A model generated the notes under the pieces. The model made no database searches. It worked only from the letters and a program-made list of their open reading frames with translations, and had not been told where the DNA came from. A stretch of DNA of 22,611 bases from assembly GCA_964482235.1 (NCBI GenBank), contig CAYZWU010000071.1, positions 1-22,611 of the forward strand, written 5' to 3'. Position numbers and translations under genes: made by a program. The stretch's first letter is position 1. Each line of letters begins with the position of its first letter. This document shows positions 14,906 to 22,537 of this stretch, piece by piece. This DNA comes from CAYZWU01 sp964482235 (lineage in GTDB: Bacteria; Planctomycetota; B15-G4; CAYZWU01).

Positions 14906-16051
14906 ATGATTCATCGAAACAGAAGCGGATCTGGCCAGTCAGGCGACATGCTGAAACCAAACGACAGAAACCGGTCCAAGCGTATCCAGTACATCGACTT
15001 CCTGCGGGCCTATGCGATCTTGATGATGCTGCAGGGCCACGTCGTCGGGCTCCTGCTCGCGAAGGAGTATGCCGATTCGTCAACCTATCGGCTCTACTTT
15101 CTCTGGAACTACATGCGCGGGATAACTGCCCCTGTCTTCTTCCTGGGATCGGGGCTCATCTTCAGCTATCTCCTCTTTCGCAAGCAGGACGGCAAGCTGA
15201 ACACCGAGCGGCTCGGCAAGGGTTTCCGGCGCGGGCTGTTCCTCATCGGGCTCGCCTACCTGCTGCAGGTGAACCGCTACAACCTGCGCTTTTTTCTCGA
15301 TTTCGATCCTTCGCGGCTGGAGTACTTCATCACCACGCACGTCCTCCACACTATCGGCGTGGGCCTTTTGATCATCTGCCTGTTCTATCTCATCTCCCAC
15401 TACCTGCGCATCAATTACGTTCTGCTCGGGGTCGTTGCCTTCAACGCCTTCTTCGTCCTCTATCCGTTCACGCGCCACGTCGATTTCAGCCAGTACTTGC
15501 CGAAGGTCTTTGCCAACTACCTGACCAAGGAGAACTCGGTTTTTCCATTCGTTCCCTGGGCCGGCTTCCTCCTGATAGGCAGTGTGCTCGGTTATCTCAA
15601 CAGCCGGTACTCCCTGCACCGGAAAGCCTGGTTCTTCCTGCTGCTCATCGGAGGAGGACTGCTCGTCCGCCAGTTCAGCTGGACGGTACTGTACTTCCCC
15701 TACCGCCTCTTCATGGAAGATCCAGGGACCCACCTGGCCATCAACAACGTGCTCTACTTCCGTCTCGGCGACGCGTGCATCGTGGCGGGGCTTGCCGGCC
15801 TCATCGCTTACTTCTTCACCATACCCGATCTGATCCTGAAGATCGGCAGCCAGACGCTCTTCATCTACTTCTTCCATGCCATCGTGGTCTACGGCGCCAT
15901 CTTCGGCATCGGGCTCAATGCGTTCAAGAAGAGCATGAATCCCTGGCAGACCGTGGGCATCGCGCTGATCGTCGAGATCGTGTTCATCCTTCTGGTCTGG
16001 AAGCTGGAGTGGATTCACCGGAAGATCCCATTCATCCGGTTCATCAGGTAG
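14906..16051 (+). CDS. Multispanning DUF1624/acyltransferase-3-like membrane protein
   Basis: A 381-aa inner-membrane protein with about ten hydrophobic segments. It opens with RIQYIDFLRAYAILMMLQGH and then RGITAPVFFLGSGLIF, the pattern of the heparan-alpha-glucosaminide N-acetyltransferase-like (DUF1624) and acyltransferase-3 families. Such proteins move acyl groups across the membrane onto sugars or other envelope molecules. The conserved His follows the first helix in MLQGH, and a second feature is TLFIYFFHAIVVYGAIFG near the C-terminus, typical of acyltransferase-3. GGA lies 4 nt before the ATG at 14906. An alternative ATG at 14948 (MLKPNDRNRSKR) has AGG upstream and gives a shorter cytoplasmic tail. 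It probably modifies an envelope glycan together with the upstream glycosyltransferase (inference). Confidence 0.78.
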   Translation: MIHRNRSGSGQSGDMLKPNDRNRSKRIQYIDFLRAYAILMMLQGHVVGLLLAKEYADSSTYRLYFLWNYMRGITAPVFFLGSGLIFSYLLFRKQDGKLNTERLGKGFRRGLFLIGLAYLLQVNRYNLRFFLDFDPSRLEYFITTHVLHTIGVGLLIICLFYLISHYLRINYVLLGVVAFNAFFVLYPFTRHVDFSQYLPKVFANYLTKENSVFPFVPWAGFLLIGSVLGYLNSRYSLHRKAWFFLLLIGGGLLVRQFSWTVLYFPYRLFMEDPGTHLAINNVLYFRLGDACIVAGLAGLIAYFFTIPDLILKIGSQTLFIYFFHAIVVYGAIFGIGLNAFKKSMNPWQTVGIALIVEIVFILLVWKLEWIHRKIPFIRFIR

Positions 16052-16089
16052 CAAGGCGTATCCCGCCCCTACGACGTGCCGTCGATGCA

Positions 16090-16110
16090 CTCCGCCGCGA
16101 AAAGGCGGAG
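16090..16110 (+). terminator. Candidate hairpin terminator after the acyltransferase-like gene
   Basis: CTCCGCC and GGCGGAG form a perfect 7-bp GC-rich stem around a 7-nt GCGAAAA loop, 38 nt after the stop codon. The following T-rich stretch is weak (ATTCTGGTTTC), so termination efficiency is uncertain. It would separate the acyltransferase-like gene from the HEAT/collagen-like operon. Confidence 0.4.
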
Positions 16111-16249
16111 CCCGGCGCAATTCTGGTTTCATGCGCTCCAGGGCCGTGATAAACTGTCAACTTGAACGAATTTTCGTGCGGTCTCTTTACGGATCGTTGG
16201 AAAAGTCGACTTTGTCAACGGCCTGTTTCGAGGGAGGGAACCCACAGCG

Positions 16250-16732
16250 ATGACAGTCCGTGTTCTGACCTGCCTCCTTTTGATAGCAGCGGCCACAGGC
16301 TGCTCGACACTCGATTCGATCGACCATTCCACCCGGAAGAGGGACACCCAGGCGCTTCTGGAACACCTGAGCGACGAACGGAGCTTCGTTCGCGAACTGG
16401 CTGCCAGGGGACTGGGTGAAACAGGAGACAGCCGGGCCGTCCCGGCTCTGATCGGTTGTCTCGAAGCTGCCGGCGAGCATCATTACGTGAAGTCCGCCGC
16501 CGTCGAATCCCTGGGTCGAATCGGGAACGAGAAGGCGGTGCCGGCGATCATCGACCTTCTGGCGTCGAGCTCCCATGAGGAGATCCGCTTCCTCTGCGTC
16601 CAGGTGCTGTACCTGTTCCGGAACAAGGATCCCGAGGTCGTCGGTGCGATCGAATCGGTCGCGAGAGATGAGAGCCTGCTCGTCCGCAGCCTGGCCGAGG
16701 CGGTCCTCCACAACATCAGGGAAGAGCGATGA
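16250..16732 (+). CDS. Short HEAT-repeat lipoprotein
   Basis: A 160-aa lipoprotein. The signal MTVRVLTCLLLIAAATGCST has a plausible lipobox with C18 as the lipidated residue. Residues 33-155 are four or so HEAT units: DERSFVRELAARGLGETGDS, RAVPALIGCLEAAGEH, VKSAAVESLGRIGNEKAVPA and SLLVRSLAEAVLHNI. HEAT repeats form a curved helical scaffold for binding partners; no enzyme domain is present. GGAGGG lies about 11 nt before the ATG. It is the first gene of a five-gene tightly spaced set, and its stop overlaps the next start in ATGATG. An envelope-anchored adaptor role is inferred. Confidence 0.85.
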   Translation: MTVRVLTCLLLIAAATGCSTLDSIDHSTRKRDTQALLEHLSDERSFVRELAARGLGETGDSRAVPALIGCLEAAGEHHYVKSAAVESLGRIGNEKAVPAIIDLLASSSHEEIRFLCVQVLYLFRNKDPEVVGAIESVARDESLLVRSLAEAVLHNIREER

Positions 16733-17769
16733 TGAAGCTGGCTGCCCTTTTCCTCTCGATCTCCTTCGCGGCCGCAGGCTGCATGTCCCCGGAAGACATC
16801 CTGGAAAAGCTGGACCAGCGGACCGACGAGGAGATTGCAGGCAACGTCTCCGAGCTGACCGCCCTGGCAGGCGATCCCGACGAGACGACGAGCCTGCGCT
16901 GCTACGCCATGAAGGTCCTGGGCATGCTCCGGCATCCCACCGACTACACGGTCAGGACGCTGGGCCGGCTCGTGTCGCGAGGCCATGACGAGAGGATCAG
17001 GGAGTGGGCCGCCTGGGCTCTTGGCGAGCTCGGCGATCCGGGCGCCGTCCCCCATCTCAACGAGGCCCTGAACAAGCCGATCAGCCGCAAGCTCGGCTAC
17101 AGGGTGGTGGAAGCCCAGGCCAAGCTCTACCCGCATCTGATCGACGATGCCACGGTCACCAGGGAGACGATCAGCGCCCTCACCACCTATTCCGGCAATC
17201 AGAAGAGCACCCTGCCCGAAGTCTACACCGTCCTCAACAGGGCGGTCTCGACTCTGGATCACCTCGTGGACGTTCTCCATCGCTTTCTTGCCGAATCCGG
17301 CAGGGACAGCAGCGCATTGCACAGCACCTACCGAGCCATCTACCAGCTGCTCGAGCTGATGGAGAAGCGGAACCTGGAGGTGGCCGACAATGCCCCCAGC
17401 CAGCGCATGCTTCTCGAAAAGGCTTTTCAGGACCTCTCCTGCGGCAAGGTCCGCGCCAATCGCACCATGGCCCTGCTGGCAGCGCAGGGTATCGGGCGGA
17501 CGGCGAACCATTTCGACATGGCGGCCCGGGCCGCACCGGGTCTGATCCGATTCTACGTCCCGAACTGTGCCGCTTCCGTGCGGCTTCTCTCGGCCTGGTC
17601 CATGACTAGGCTCCAGATCTACGAGGCGTCGGTTTGCTCCGCGCTCCGGAAGAACGTGCTCGCAGCGGAAACGAATCCCCAGGTCTTCGATCTTCTGGCA
17701 GATATCCATGACCGGACAGATGAATACGATGAGATCCAGACACTTTTCCCCATCGCTGGCATTGATTAG
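16729..17769 (+). CDS. HEAT-repeat lipoprotein with unrecognised C-terminal region
   Basis: A 346-aa lipoprotein beginning MMKLAALFLSISFAAAGCMS, with C18 as the lipidation residue. Residues about 30-140 contain HEAT-like units (SLRCYAMKVLGMLRHPTDYT, ERIREWAAWALGELGDPGAV). About residues 145-346 are helical and unlike any domain I recognise (for example TLPEVYTVLNRAVSTLDHLV and KAFQDLSCGKVRANRTMALL). The start overlaps the upstream HEAT lipoprotein by 4 nt. The C-terminal coding region overlaps the collagen-like gene by about 40-60 nt depending on that gene's start, so translation of all three is likely coupled. Membrane-anchored scaffold function is inferred. Confidence 0.82.
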   Translation: MMKLAALFLSISFAAAGCMSPEDILEKLDQRTDEEIAGNVSELTALAGDPDETTSLRCYAMKVLGMLRHPTDYTVRTLGRLVSRGHDERIREWAAWALGELGDPGAVPHLNEALNKPISRKLGYRVVEAQAKLYPHLIDDATVTRETISALTTYSGNQKSTLPEVYTVLNRAVSTLDHLVDVLHRFLAESGRDSSALHSTYRAIYQLLELMEKRNLEVADNAPSQRMLLEKAFQDLSCGKVRANRTMALLAAQGIGRTANHFDMAARAAPGLIRFYVPNCAASVRLLSAWSMTRLQIYEASVCSALRKNVLAAETNPQVFDLLADIHDRTDEYDEIQTLFPIAGID

Positions 17770-19423
17770 CGCCGCCGGTCTCGCCGCCCTGCTCCTGGTG
17801 GCGGGATGCAAGTATGCGCCGCCCGAACCGCCTCCGGAAAAGAAGTTCCACGGAGCCTTCGGGACGGAGGGTTTCGTCGGCCTGGACGGGCACGATATCA
17901 CGGGGCTCTACGTGCTGGGCAACGAGGCGATCAGGGGTAAGGGCGGGGATATCGGTATCGTTGCCGATGCGCGCAACGTCTGTCCCTTCGAGAGCGTGGC
18001 GGTCCTCCTCGACGACGGTACCACGCTCTACAACGACGTTCTCCACGCACCGGGCGCGGCGAAGGCGCTCACCTTCGGCAAGCTGGACAGCTCCGCGATG
18101 TCCATCTCGACGAAGCATGGCGTCCTCGACGAGAAGGCCGGGTACCGCTTCACCCCGTACCGCAATGTCCTGATCCCACTGGACACGGGCTACCAGTTCC
18201 TGGTCCAGGCCGGCGAGATGTCGCGGACATTGACGTTCAAGCCGCTCTATGACGCGGATCTCTACCGACCCTATCACAAGCTCGGCCGAACGGCTCCCGA
18301 TGCCAGAGCGGGACGGCACGCCGGCTTCTCCTTCTCCAACCTGAACTTCAACGGGGCGCACGGCATTCCAGGCGAACCGGGAAAAAGGGGCGGCAACGGA
18401 CAGCCGGGCTTCCACGGCATCAATCCCCGTCAGGACGGCGGACGTGGCGGCGACGGAGGTCCCGGAGGACCCGGCTTCAACGGGGCTCACGGCTTCGACG
18501 CCATGAATCCCGGTGAACAAGGACAAGCCGGAAGGGACGGCCTGCCCGGCGCACCGGGCGGCTACGGCGCCCCCGGAGGCAACGGTGTGAACGGCGATCC
18601 CGGGGGACAGGGCGGCAACGGGGAACGAGGTCTGGACGGCCCAAGGCTGACGGTCGATATCCGCCCGATCTACTCGAAGTTCTATCCCGACGAGGAGCTC
18701 GTCTACGTGACGATCAAGGCGGACTACCACGACCTGTCCGGCAGGCGTTACGCTTCCGAAGGCCCGATAAACTACATCTTTCATCCGAGAGACAGGTACA
18801 GGATCTGTTCGCAGGGCGGCAACGGCGGGCGAGGCGGACGGGGTGGCAACGGCGGCGACGGCGGCAAGGGCGGCGCCGGCGGACACGGCGGGCGCGGCGG
18901 ACGGGGCGGCAACGGCGGCAACGGCGGGCTCGGCGGTCCCGGCGATTACAGGAACAACATCTATCCGGGCCCGCAGGGACAGGGAGGCAACGGAGGTCAG
19001 GGAGGCCAGGGAGGCATCGGCAGCAACGGCGGCAACGGCGCCATGGGCGGTAGAGGCGGACACGGCGGCAGCGGCGGACTGGGCGGCGACGGCGGGAGCA
19101 TCACCATCACCATCCACGGGAGCCCTGAATTCCGGGAATTCGCCCGTCTTGTCCTCACACCCGAGAGCCTTCCCGGCAGCGGCGGAGACAGAGGGAGAGC
19201 CGGCAGGAACGGCAATGCGGGAATGGCGGGCCCGGCCGGAGCTGCCGGGCCGGGAGGACCGGGAGGAGACGGCGGCTTCGGCCAGCCGGCCGGTCTGATA
19301 GGTCCCCCAGGGCCGATCGGTGCGGCCGGTCTGTTCGGATTGCCGGGTGGCCGGAACCCCTTCGCGCCGCGCGACGGCCAGAACGGGAGACCGGGCAACC
19401 GGGGTCTCATCGAAATCAAGTAA
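17720..19423 (+). CDS. Collagen-like, glycine-rich (GGX) repeat lipoprotein
   Basis: About 567 aa. The signal peptide ends in an ideal lipobox LLVAGC with C30 lipidated. Residues about 40-205 form an unrecognised globular, probably beta-rich domain. A collagen-like Gly-X-Y tract follows, about 215-308 (GIPGEPGKRGG, GAPGGYGAPGG). Next is a 55-residue beta domain (LTVDIRPIYSKFYPDEELVY), then a dense GGX tract at 366-459 (GGNGGDGGKGG), a short ITITIHGSPEF strand region, and a final collagen-like tract to the end. GGX tracts can pack as polyglycine II helices and Gly-X-Y can form collagen triple helices, so a fibrous or adhesive surface role is plausible (inference). Starts at 17708, 17720 and 17729 are possible; 17720 has GGA a few bases upstream. 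All overlap the preceding gene. It is embedded in the HEAT lipoprotein operon. Confidence 0.82.
   Translation: MNTMRSRHFSPSLALISAAGLAALLLVAGCKYAPPEPPPEKKFHGAFGTEGFVGLDGHDITGLYVLGNEAIRGKGGDIGIVADARNVCPFESVAVLLDDGTTLYNDVLHAPGAAKALTFGKLDSSAMSISTKHGVLDEKAGYRFTPYRNVLIPLDTGYQFLVQAGEMSRTLTFKPLYDADLYRPYHKLGRTAPDARAGRHAGFSFSNLNFNGAHGIPGEPGKRGGNGQPGFHGINPRQDGGRGGDGGPGGPGFNGAHGFDAMNPGEQGQAGRDGLPGAPGGYGAPGGNGVNGDPGGQGGNGERGLDGPRLTVDIRPIYSKFYPDEELVYVTIKADYHDLSGRRYASEGPINYIFHPRDRYRICSQGGNGGRGGRGGNGGDGGKGGAGGHGGRGGRGGNGGNGGLGGPGDYRNNIYPGPQGQGGNGGQGGQGGIGSNGGNGAMGGRGGHGGSGGLGGDGGSITITIHGSPEFREFARLVLTPESLPGSGGDRGRAGRNGNAGMAGPAGAAGPGGPGGDGGFGQPAGLIGPPGPIGAAGLFGLPGGRNPFAPRDGQNGRPGNRGLIEIK
18815..19096 (+). repeat. 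In-frame low-complexity GGX-coding repeat
   Basis: About 280 bp of GGC-GGC-NNN-type triplets with a 9-bp periodicity encode the GGX tract, broken once by codons for PGDYRNNIYP. Such DNA is prone to slippage, so tract length may vary between strains. Changes of 9 bp would keep the reading frame. Confidence 0.7.
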
Positions 19424-19434
19424 GGAAGAGGACC

Positions 19435-20514
19435 ATGATGAAGTCGCCGTTCAAGATTTTCCTGCTGGTCGCGTTCTGCCTCGCCTCGACCGGCTGCAGC
19501 CTGACGCTTGAAGAAGTCCAGGAGATGACCCGCGAACGCGACCTGGACGGTCTCGTTGACGTGATGGACGAGGAGGTTTCCGTTCCGCTGCACCTGGCTG
19601 CCGTACAGGGAATGGCAATCGTTGGAGGCCCCGATGCGGTCCGGGCGATCGAGGATGCCCTGTCGCACAAGAGCGGCGAGGTGCGCCAGGCCGCGCTTGC
19701 CGGACTGGCCAGGAACGACGCGCCTCCCGAACCCGAAACGCTCTGCACGATCGCCACGAGGGACAAGGATCGAAATGTGCGCAAGCTGTCCGAGGAGCTG
19801 ATCGTCAAGAAGGCCGACGAGGCAAGGGACATCCTCCTCCTGCTGCTGAGTTCGAAGGACTACCGCAAGCGATCCGTTGCGGTCCGGTGCCTGGGCAGCG
19901 TGAGAGGCGACGGCCTCGTTGTCGCGAGGCTGATCGACATGGCGCGCCGCGACCCGAACAGCGAGGTCCGCAAGTGGGCCGCGATCTCGCTCGGCGGCCT
20001 CGCCGACCCGGCGGCCAAGCCTGTGCTGCACCACCTGCGATGGAACGATCCCGACCAGTCCGTGAGAGTGGAGGCCGAACGGGCGCTTGCAACCTTGCCG
20101 CCGCCGGTCTTCGATTTCTTCGCGGCTGTCGTCTCCCTCGACTGCACGTTCAGCCAACTGCCGGGCCGGGATCTCGGCGCCGAGTTCGGCGAGGTGATCT
20201 CCACTTCGCTTGCCCGGAACGGCATCTGCCGCATGATCGAGCGGACCAAGATCAGCAAGGCGCTGGACGAGTTGAATTTCAGCCTGAGCGACCTTGCGGA
20301 CTCGAGCAACGCCGTCCGGCTGGGAAAGATGCTCTCCGCGCAGCAGATCATCTACGGCGAGGTCCAGCGCGACGGAAACCAGTACACCGTGGTGGTGAAG
20401 CGGATGAACGTGGAGACGGGAGAGATCCTGCAGGGAGTGACGGAAAAGGCCTATCAAGCGGATCTGGGCCAGCTCAAGACCAGGATAGCCGACCTGGTAG
20501 TCAGGACATTCTGA
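19435..20514 (+). CDS. HEAT-repeat lipoprotein fused to a CsgG/LpoB-like C-terminal domain
   Basis: A 359-aa lipoprotein with signal MMKSPFKIFLLVAFCLASTG followed by C21. Residues about 50-220 are HEAT repeats (LHLAAVQGMAIVGGPDAVRA, VRQAALAGLARNDAP, VRKWAAISLGGLADPAAKPV). From about 223 a second domain begins: PVFDFFAAVVSLDCTF, then GEVISTSLARNGICRMIERT, LSDLADSSNAVRLGKMLSAQ, QIIYGEVQRDGNQYTVVVKR and NVETGEILQGVTEKA. This order matches the CsgG/LpoB-type periplasmic domain: a beta strand, a helix, a MIERTK-like strand, a LGKxLxAxxxIxGxV core and VxxxTGxIL. CsgG forms the curli pore and LpoB activates peptidoglycan synthases. No CsgG transmembrane hairpins are obvious, so an LpoB-like periplasmic role is more likely. 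AAGGAAGAGG precedes the ATG, and the gene follows the collagen-like gene by 11 nt. Confidence 0.83.
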   Translation: MMKSPFKIFLLVAFCLASTGCSLTLEEVQEMTRERDLDGLVDVMDEEVSVPLHLAAVQGMAIVGGPDAVRAIEDALSHKSGEVRQAALAGLARNDAPPEPETLCTIATRDKDRNVRKLSEELIVKKADEARDILLLLLSSKDYRKRSVAVRCLGSVRGDGLVVARLIDMARRDPNSEVRKWAAISLGGLADPAAKPVLHHLRWNDPDQSVRVEAERALATLPPPVFDFFAAVVSLDCTFSQLPGRDLGAEFGEVISTSLARNGICRMIERTKISKALDELNFSLSDLADSSNAVRLGKMLSAQQIIYGEVQRDGNQYTVVVKRMNVETGEILQGVTEKAYQADLGQLKTRIADLVVRTF

Positions 20515-20516
20515 TC

Positions 20517-21137
20517 ATGAACCGAACGAAGAAAAGCTGCTTTCTCCTTCTGCAATCCCTTCTTCTGCCGGCCCTTTTCGCCGGCCTGGCCGATGCCGTG
20601 ACCGGAGAACCCGTTCTCGACCAGGTCAAGTGGGGTGAAAGCGCGGAACAGGTCGCGGCCCGCCTCGAGGCTCAGGAGGTCTCCTTCACCCTGCTGGACA
20701 GGACGGACAGGCAGGCCCTCTCGAAGGCGCTGCTCCGCAGCAGGCTCCTCGAGACGTTGAACAGACTCGGGTTCAAGGACACCTTCCTGCCCGAGGATCA
20801 GGGCCCGCGAGCCTGCCGCTTCATTCTCTTCCGCCGCCAGGGCCGAGCTTTCGTGCTCCTCTTCGAGGAGAAGGGCGGCCTCTACCAGGTCTATGTCAGG
20901 ATCCCCGTGCGTGTGGACCGCAAGGTCGGAGGCAAGTCGAACCGGTTCGATGCAAAGCGGCTGGCACCTCTGAAGAAGGAGCTGCGTAAGCTGGAAGATG
21001 CCTTCGGCATCAAGGCGCGGAAAACGGACCGCCACGGCAACGTCTTCGATTATTCCGGCCGAAGGGGCGGCACCTTCGTTGCCCTGATCTACGATCCGGT
21101 GGAGGAAGAGCTCCGCACGGTCTTCGCCATGAGGTAG
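20517..21137 (+). CDS. Small exported protein of unknown function
   Basis: A 206-aa protein with a signal peptide (MNRTKKSCFLLLQSLLLPAL, then FAGLADA). I do not recognise the family. The mature N-terminus has VKWGESAEQVAARLEAQ, a pattern seen in several small periplasmic proteins (a WG-x-S helix start). The remainder is basic with beta-strand-like stretches (RACRFILFRRQGRAFVLLFE, GGTFVALIYDPVEEELRT). The same frame is open far upstream inside the HEAT-CsgG gene, but the Met at 20517, two bases after that gene's stop, provides the signal peptide and is preferred. It is the last gene of the five-gene operon. A role alongside the lipoproteins is inferred only from position. Confidence 0.75.
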   Translation: MNRTKKSCFLLLQSLLLPALFAGLADAVTGEPVLDQVKWGESAEQVAARLEAQEVSFTLLDRTDRQALSKALLRSRLLETLNRLGFKDTFLPEDQGPRACRFILFRRQGRAFVLLFEEKGGLYQVYVRIPVRVDRKVGGKSNRFDAKRLAPLKKELRKLEDAFGIKARKTDRHGNVFDYSGRRGGTFVALIYDPVEEELRTVFAMR

Positions 21138-21162
21138 CCCTCCCTCCAGCCGGAGTGAAGGG
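21138..21162. terminator. Candidate shared hairpin between convergent genes
   Basis: In the 26-nt gap between the convergent stops, CCCT/AGGG outer arms enclose CTCC-AGCC-GGAG, giving a bulged stem-loop. No T run flanks it on either strand, so it is only a modest bidirectional terminator candidate. Confidence 0.25.
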
Positions 21163-21163
21163 A

Positions 21164-22537
21164 TCAGGCCTCGGCGACCTGGTGCATGTGCACGTCCTGC
21201 TGCGGGAAGGGGATCGAGATACTCTCTGCGTCGAAGCGCTCCTTCACGCTGCGCGTCACATCCCAGTAGACGGTCCAGTAGTCAGCCGTCTTCACCCAGG
21301 GGCGGACGACGAAGTTGACCGACGAGTCGGCCAGCTCGCTGACCTGGATCACGAACTCGGGATTCTCGAGAACCAGCGGATGGCCCTTGAGGATCTCCTC
21401 CATCACCGACTGGGCCTTGGCGATGTCATCGCTGTAGCCGATGCCGAAGACCATGTCCACGCGCCGCGTATTGTTCGCCGTGATGTTGGTGATCACGTCG
21501 CCCCAGATCTTGCTGTTGGGCACGACCACCGACTGATTGTCGAAGGTCTTGATCTTGGTGGATACGAGGCTCATGCCGTCCACCTTGCCCGTCACGCCGC
21601 TCACGGTCACGGCATCGCCGATGTCGAAGGGGCGATAGAGCAGGAGCATGATGCCGCTGGCGAAGTTGGCGAGCGTCTCCTGCAGGGCGAAGGCGATGAC
21701 GAAACCGGCGATACCCATGGCGGCCAGGATGGGGCCGATCTCGATCTCGAGACAGGAGAGGGCCATCACGAGGCCGATGAGGAAGGTCACCCTGCGCACC
21801 GTGTTGACGAAGAACTCCCGCAGGATCTCGGTGGTGTACTTCAGCTTGGAGACGGCCTTCTTCGTCACGCCCGCCAGGATGGACGCCAGGATCTTGAAAG
21901 CCAGGATGCAGAGGATGAAGCTCAGGATGTTAAATCCCCACCTGATACCACCCTCCTCCGACTTGAGCCACTCGGTGATCTTGATCCAGGTCCCGCTCAT
22001 GTCGGTGATGTTGATATTCATATCCGAGATGACGCTCACGTACTGCCTGTACGATTCCACGTCGCCGCCCTTGGCCTCCAAAGCCTTGAGCGCCGCGTTG
22101 AGGCGGTCGACGAGAGCAACCCGCTGTGCGCCGAGCTTGCCCGCCTCCTTCAGGGCGTCTTCCTTTTCCTTCCCCTCCAGCTTCTTCGCGTTGATCTCCA
22201 TATCGCTCTGAGCGAGGGCTACTGCCTTGACGAGCACGAGCCAGGCATCAACCTCGCCCTGGAGATCTTCCTTGGGCAGGGGCTTGAGCTTCAGTTCCAG
22301 GTCTTTGACCTCGATCTCGTGGATCTCGGCGGTCGTCCCTTTCACTGCCTCGAGAATAGCCGGATCGTCAAGGGGCTTTTTATCCTTATCCTTGTCCTTG
22401 TCGGGCGCCTTCACGCTATTATCGTTATTCGCCGGTTTGTTCGCCGGCTCGTCCTCACTCTGAGCCGCCGCCTGACCGAAGCCAAATACCAGAAGAAACA
22501 GTAATGAAAAAATGAAGATACGCGATTCCCGTCTCAT
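21164..22537 (-). CDS. MscS-family mechanosensitive channel with periplasmic N-terminal extension
   Basis: A 457-aa small-conductance mechanosensitive channel protein. These inner-membrane channels open on hypo-osmotic stress to release solutes. The core is clear: helices near 200-222 and 243-263, then pore-lining helix 267-303 with MGIAGFVIAFALQETLANFA and GIMLLLYRPFDIGDAVTV. The cytoplasmic beta and alpha/beta domain follows (TFDNQSVVVPNSKIWGDVIT, TNITANNTRRVDMVFGIGY). Unlike short MscS proteins of about 290 aa, it has a signal peptide (1-25), a Lys/Asp-rich linker (PDKDKDKDKK) and about 100 helical residues before the first core helix, so that part should be periplasmic. GAGGAC about 8 nt before the ATG is the likely ribosome binding site. 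It is convergent with the five-gene operon and separately transcribed. Confidence 0.92.
   Translation of the reverse strand: MRRESRIFIFSLLFLLVFGFGQAAAQSEDEPANKPANNDNSVKAPDKDKDKDKKPLDDPAILEAVKGTTAEIHEIEVKDLELKLKPLPKEDLQGEVDAWLVLVKAVALAQSDMEINAKKLEGKEKEDALKEAGKLGAQRVALVDRLNAALKALEAKGGDVESYRQYVSVISDMNINITDMSGTWIKITEWLKSEEGGIRWGFNILSFILCILAFKILASILAGVTKKAVSKLKYTTEILREFFVNTVRRVTFLIGLVMALSCLEIEIGPILAAMGIAGFVIAFALQETLANFASGIMLLLYRPFDIGDAVTVSGVTGKVDGMSLVSTKIKTFDNQSVVVPNSKIWGDVITNITANNTRRVDMVFGIGYSDDIAKAQSVMEEILKGHPLVLENPEFVIQVSELADSSVNFVVRPWVKTADYWTVYWDVTRSVKERFDAESISIPFPQQDVHMHQVAEA

Noticed and set aside
17606..19117. Ala/Val-rich 503-codon minus-strand frame opposite the collagen-like gene
   Set aside because: The Ala/Val repeats are simply the reverse complement of GGC-rich codons. 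The plus strand has a lipobox, an operon context and a coherent repeat design.
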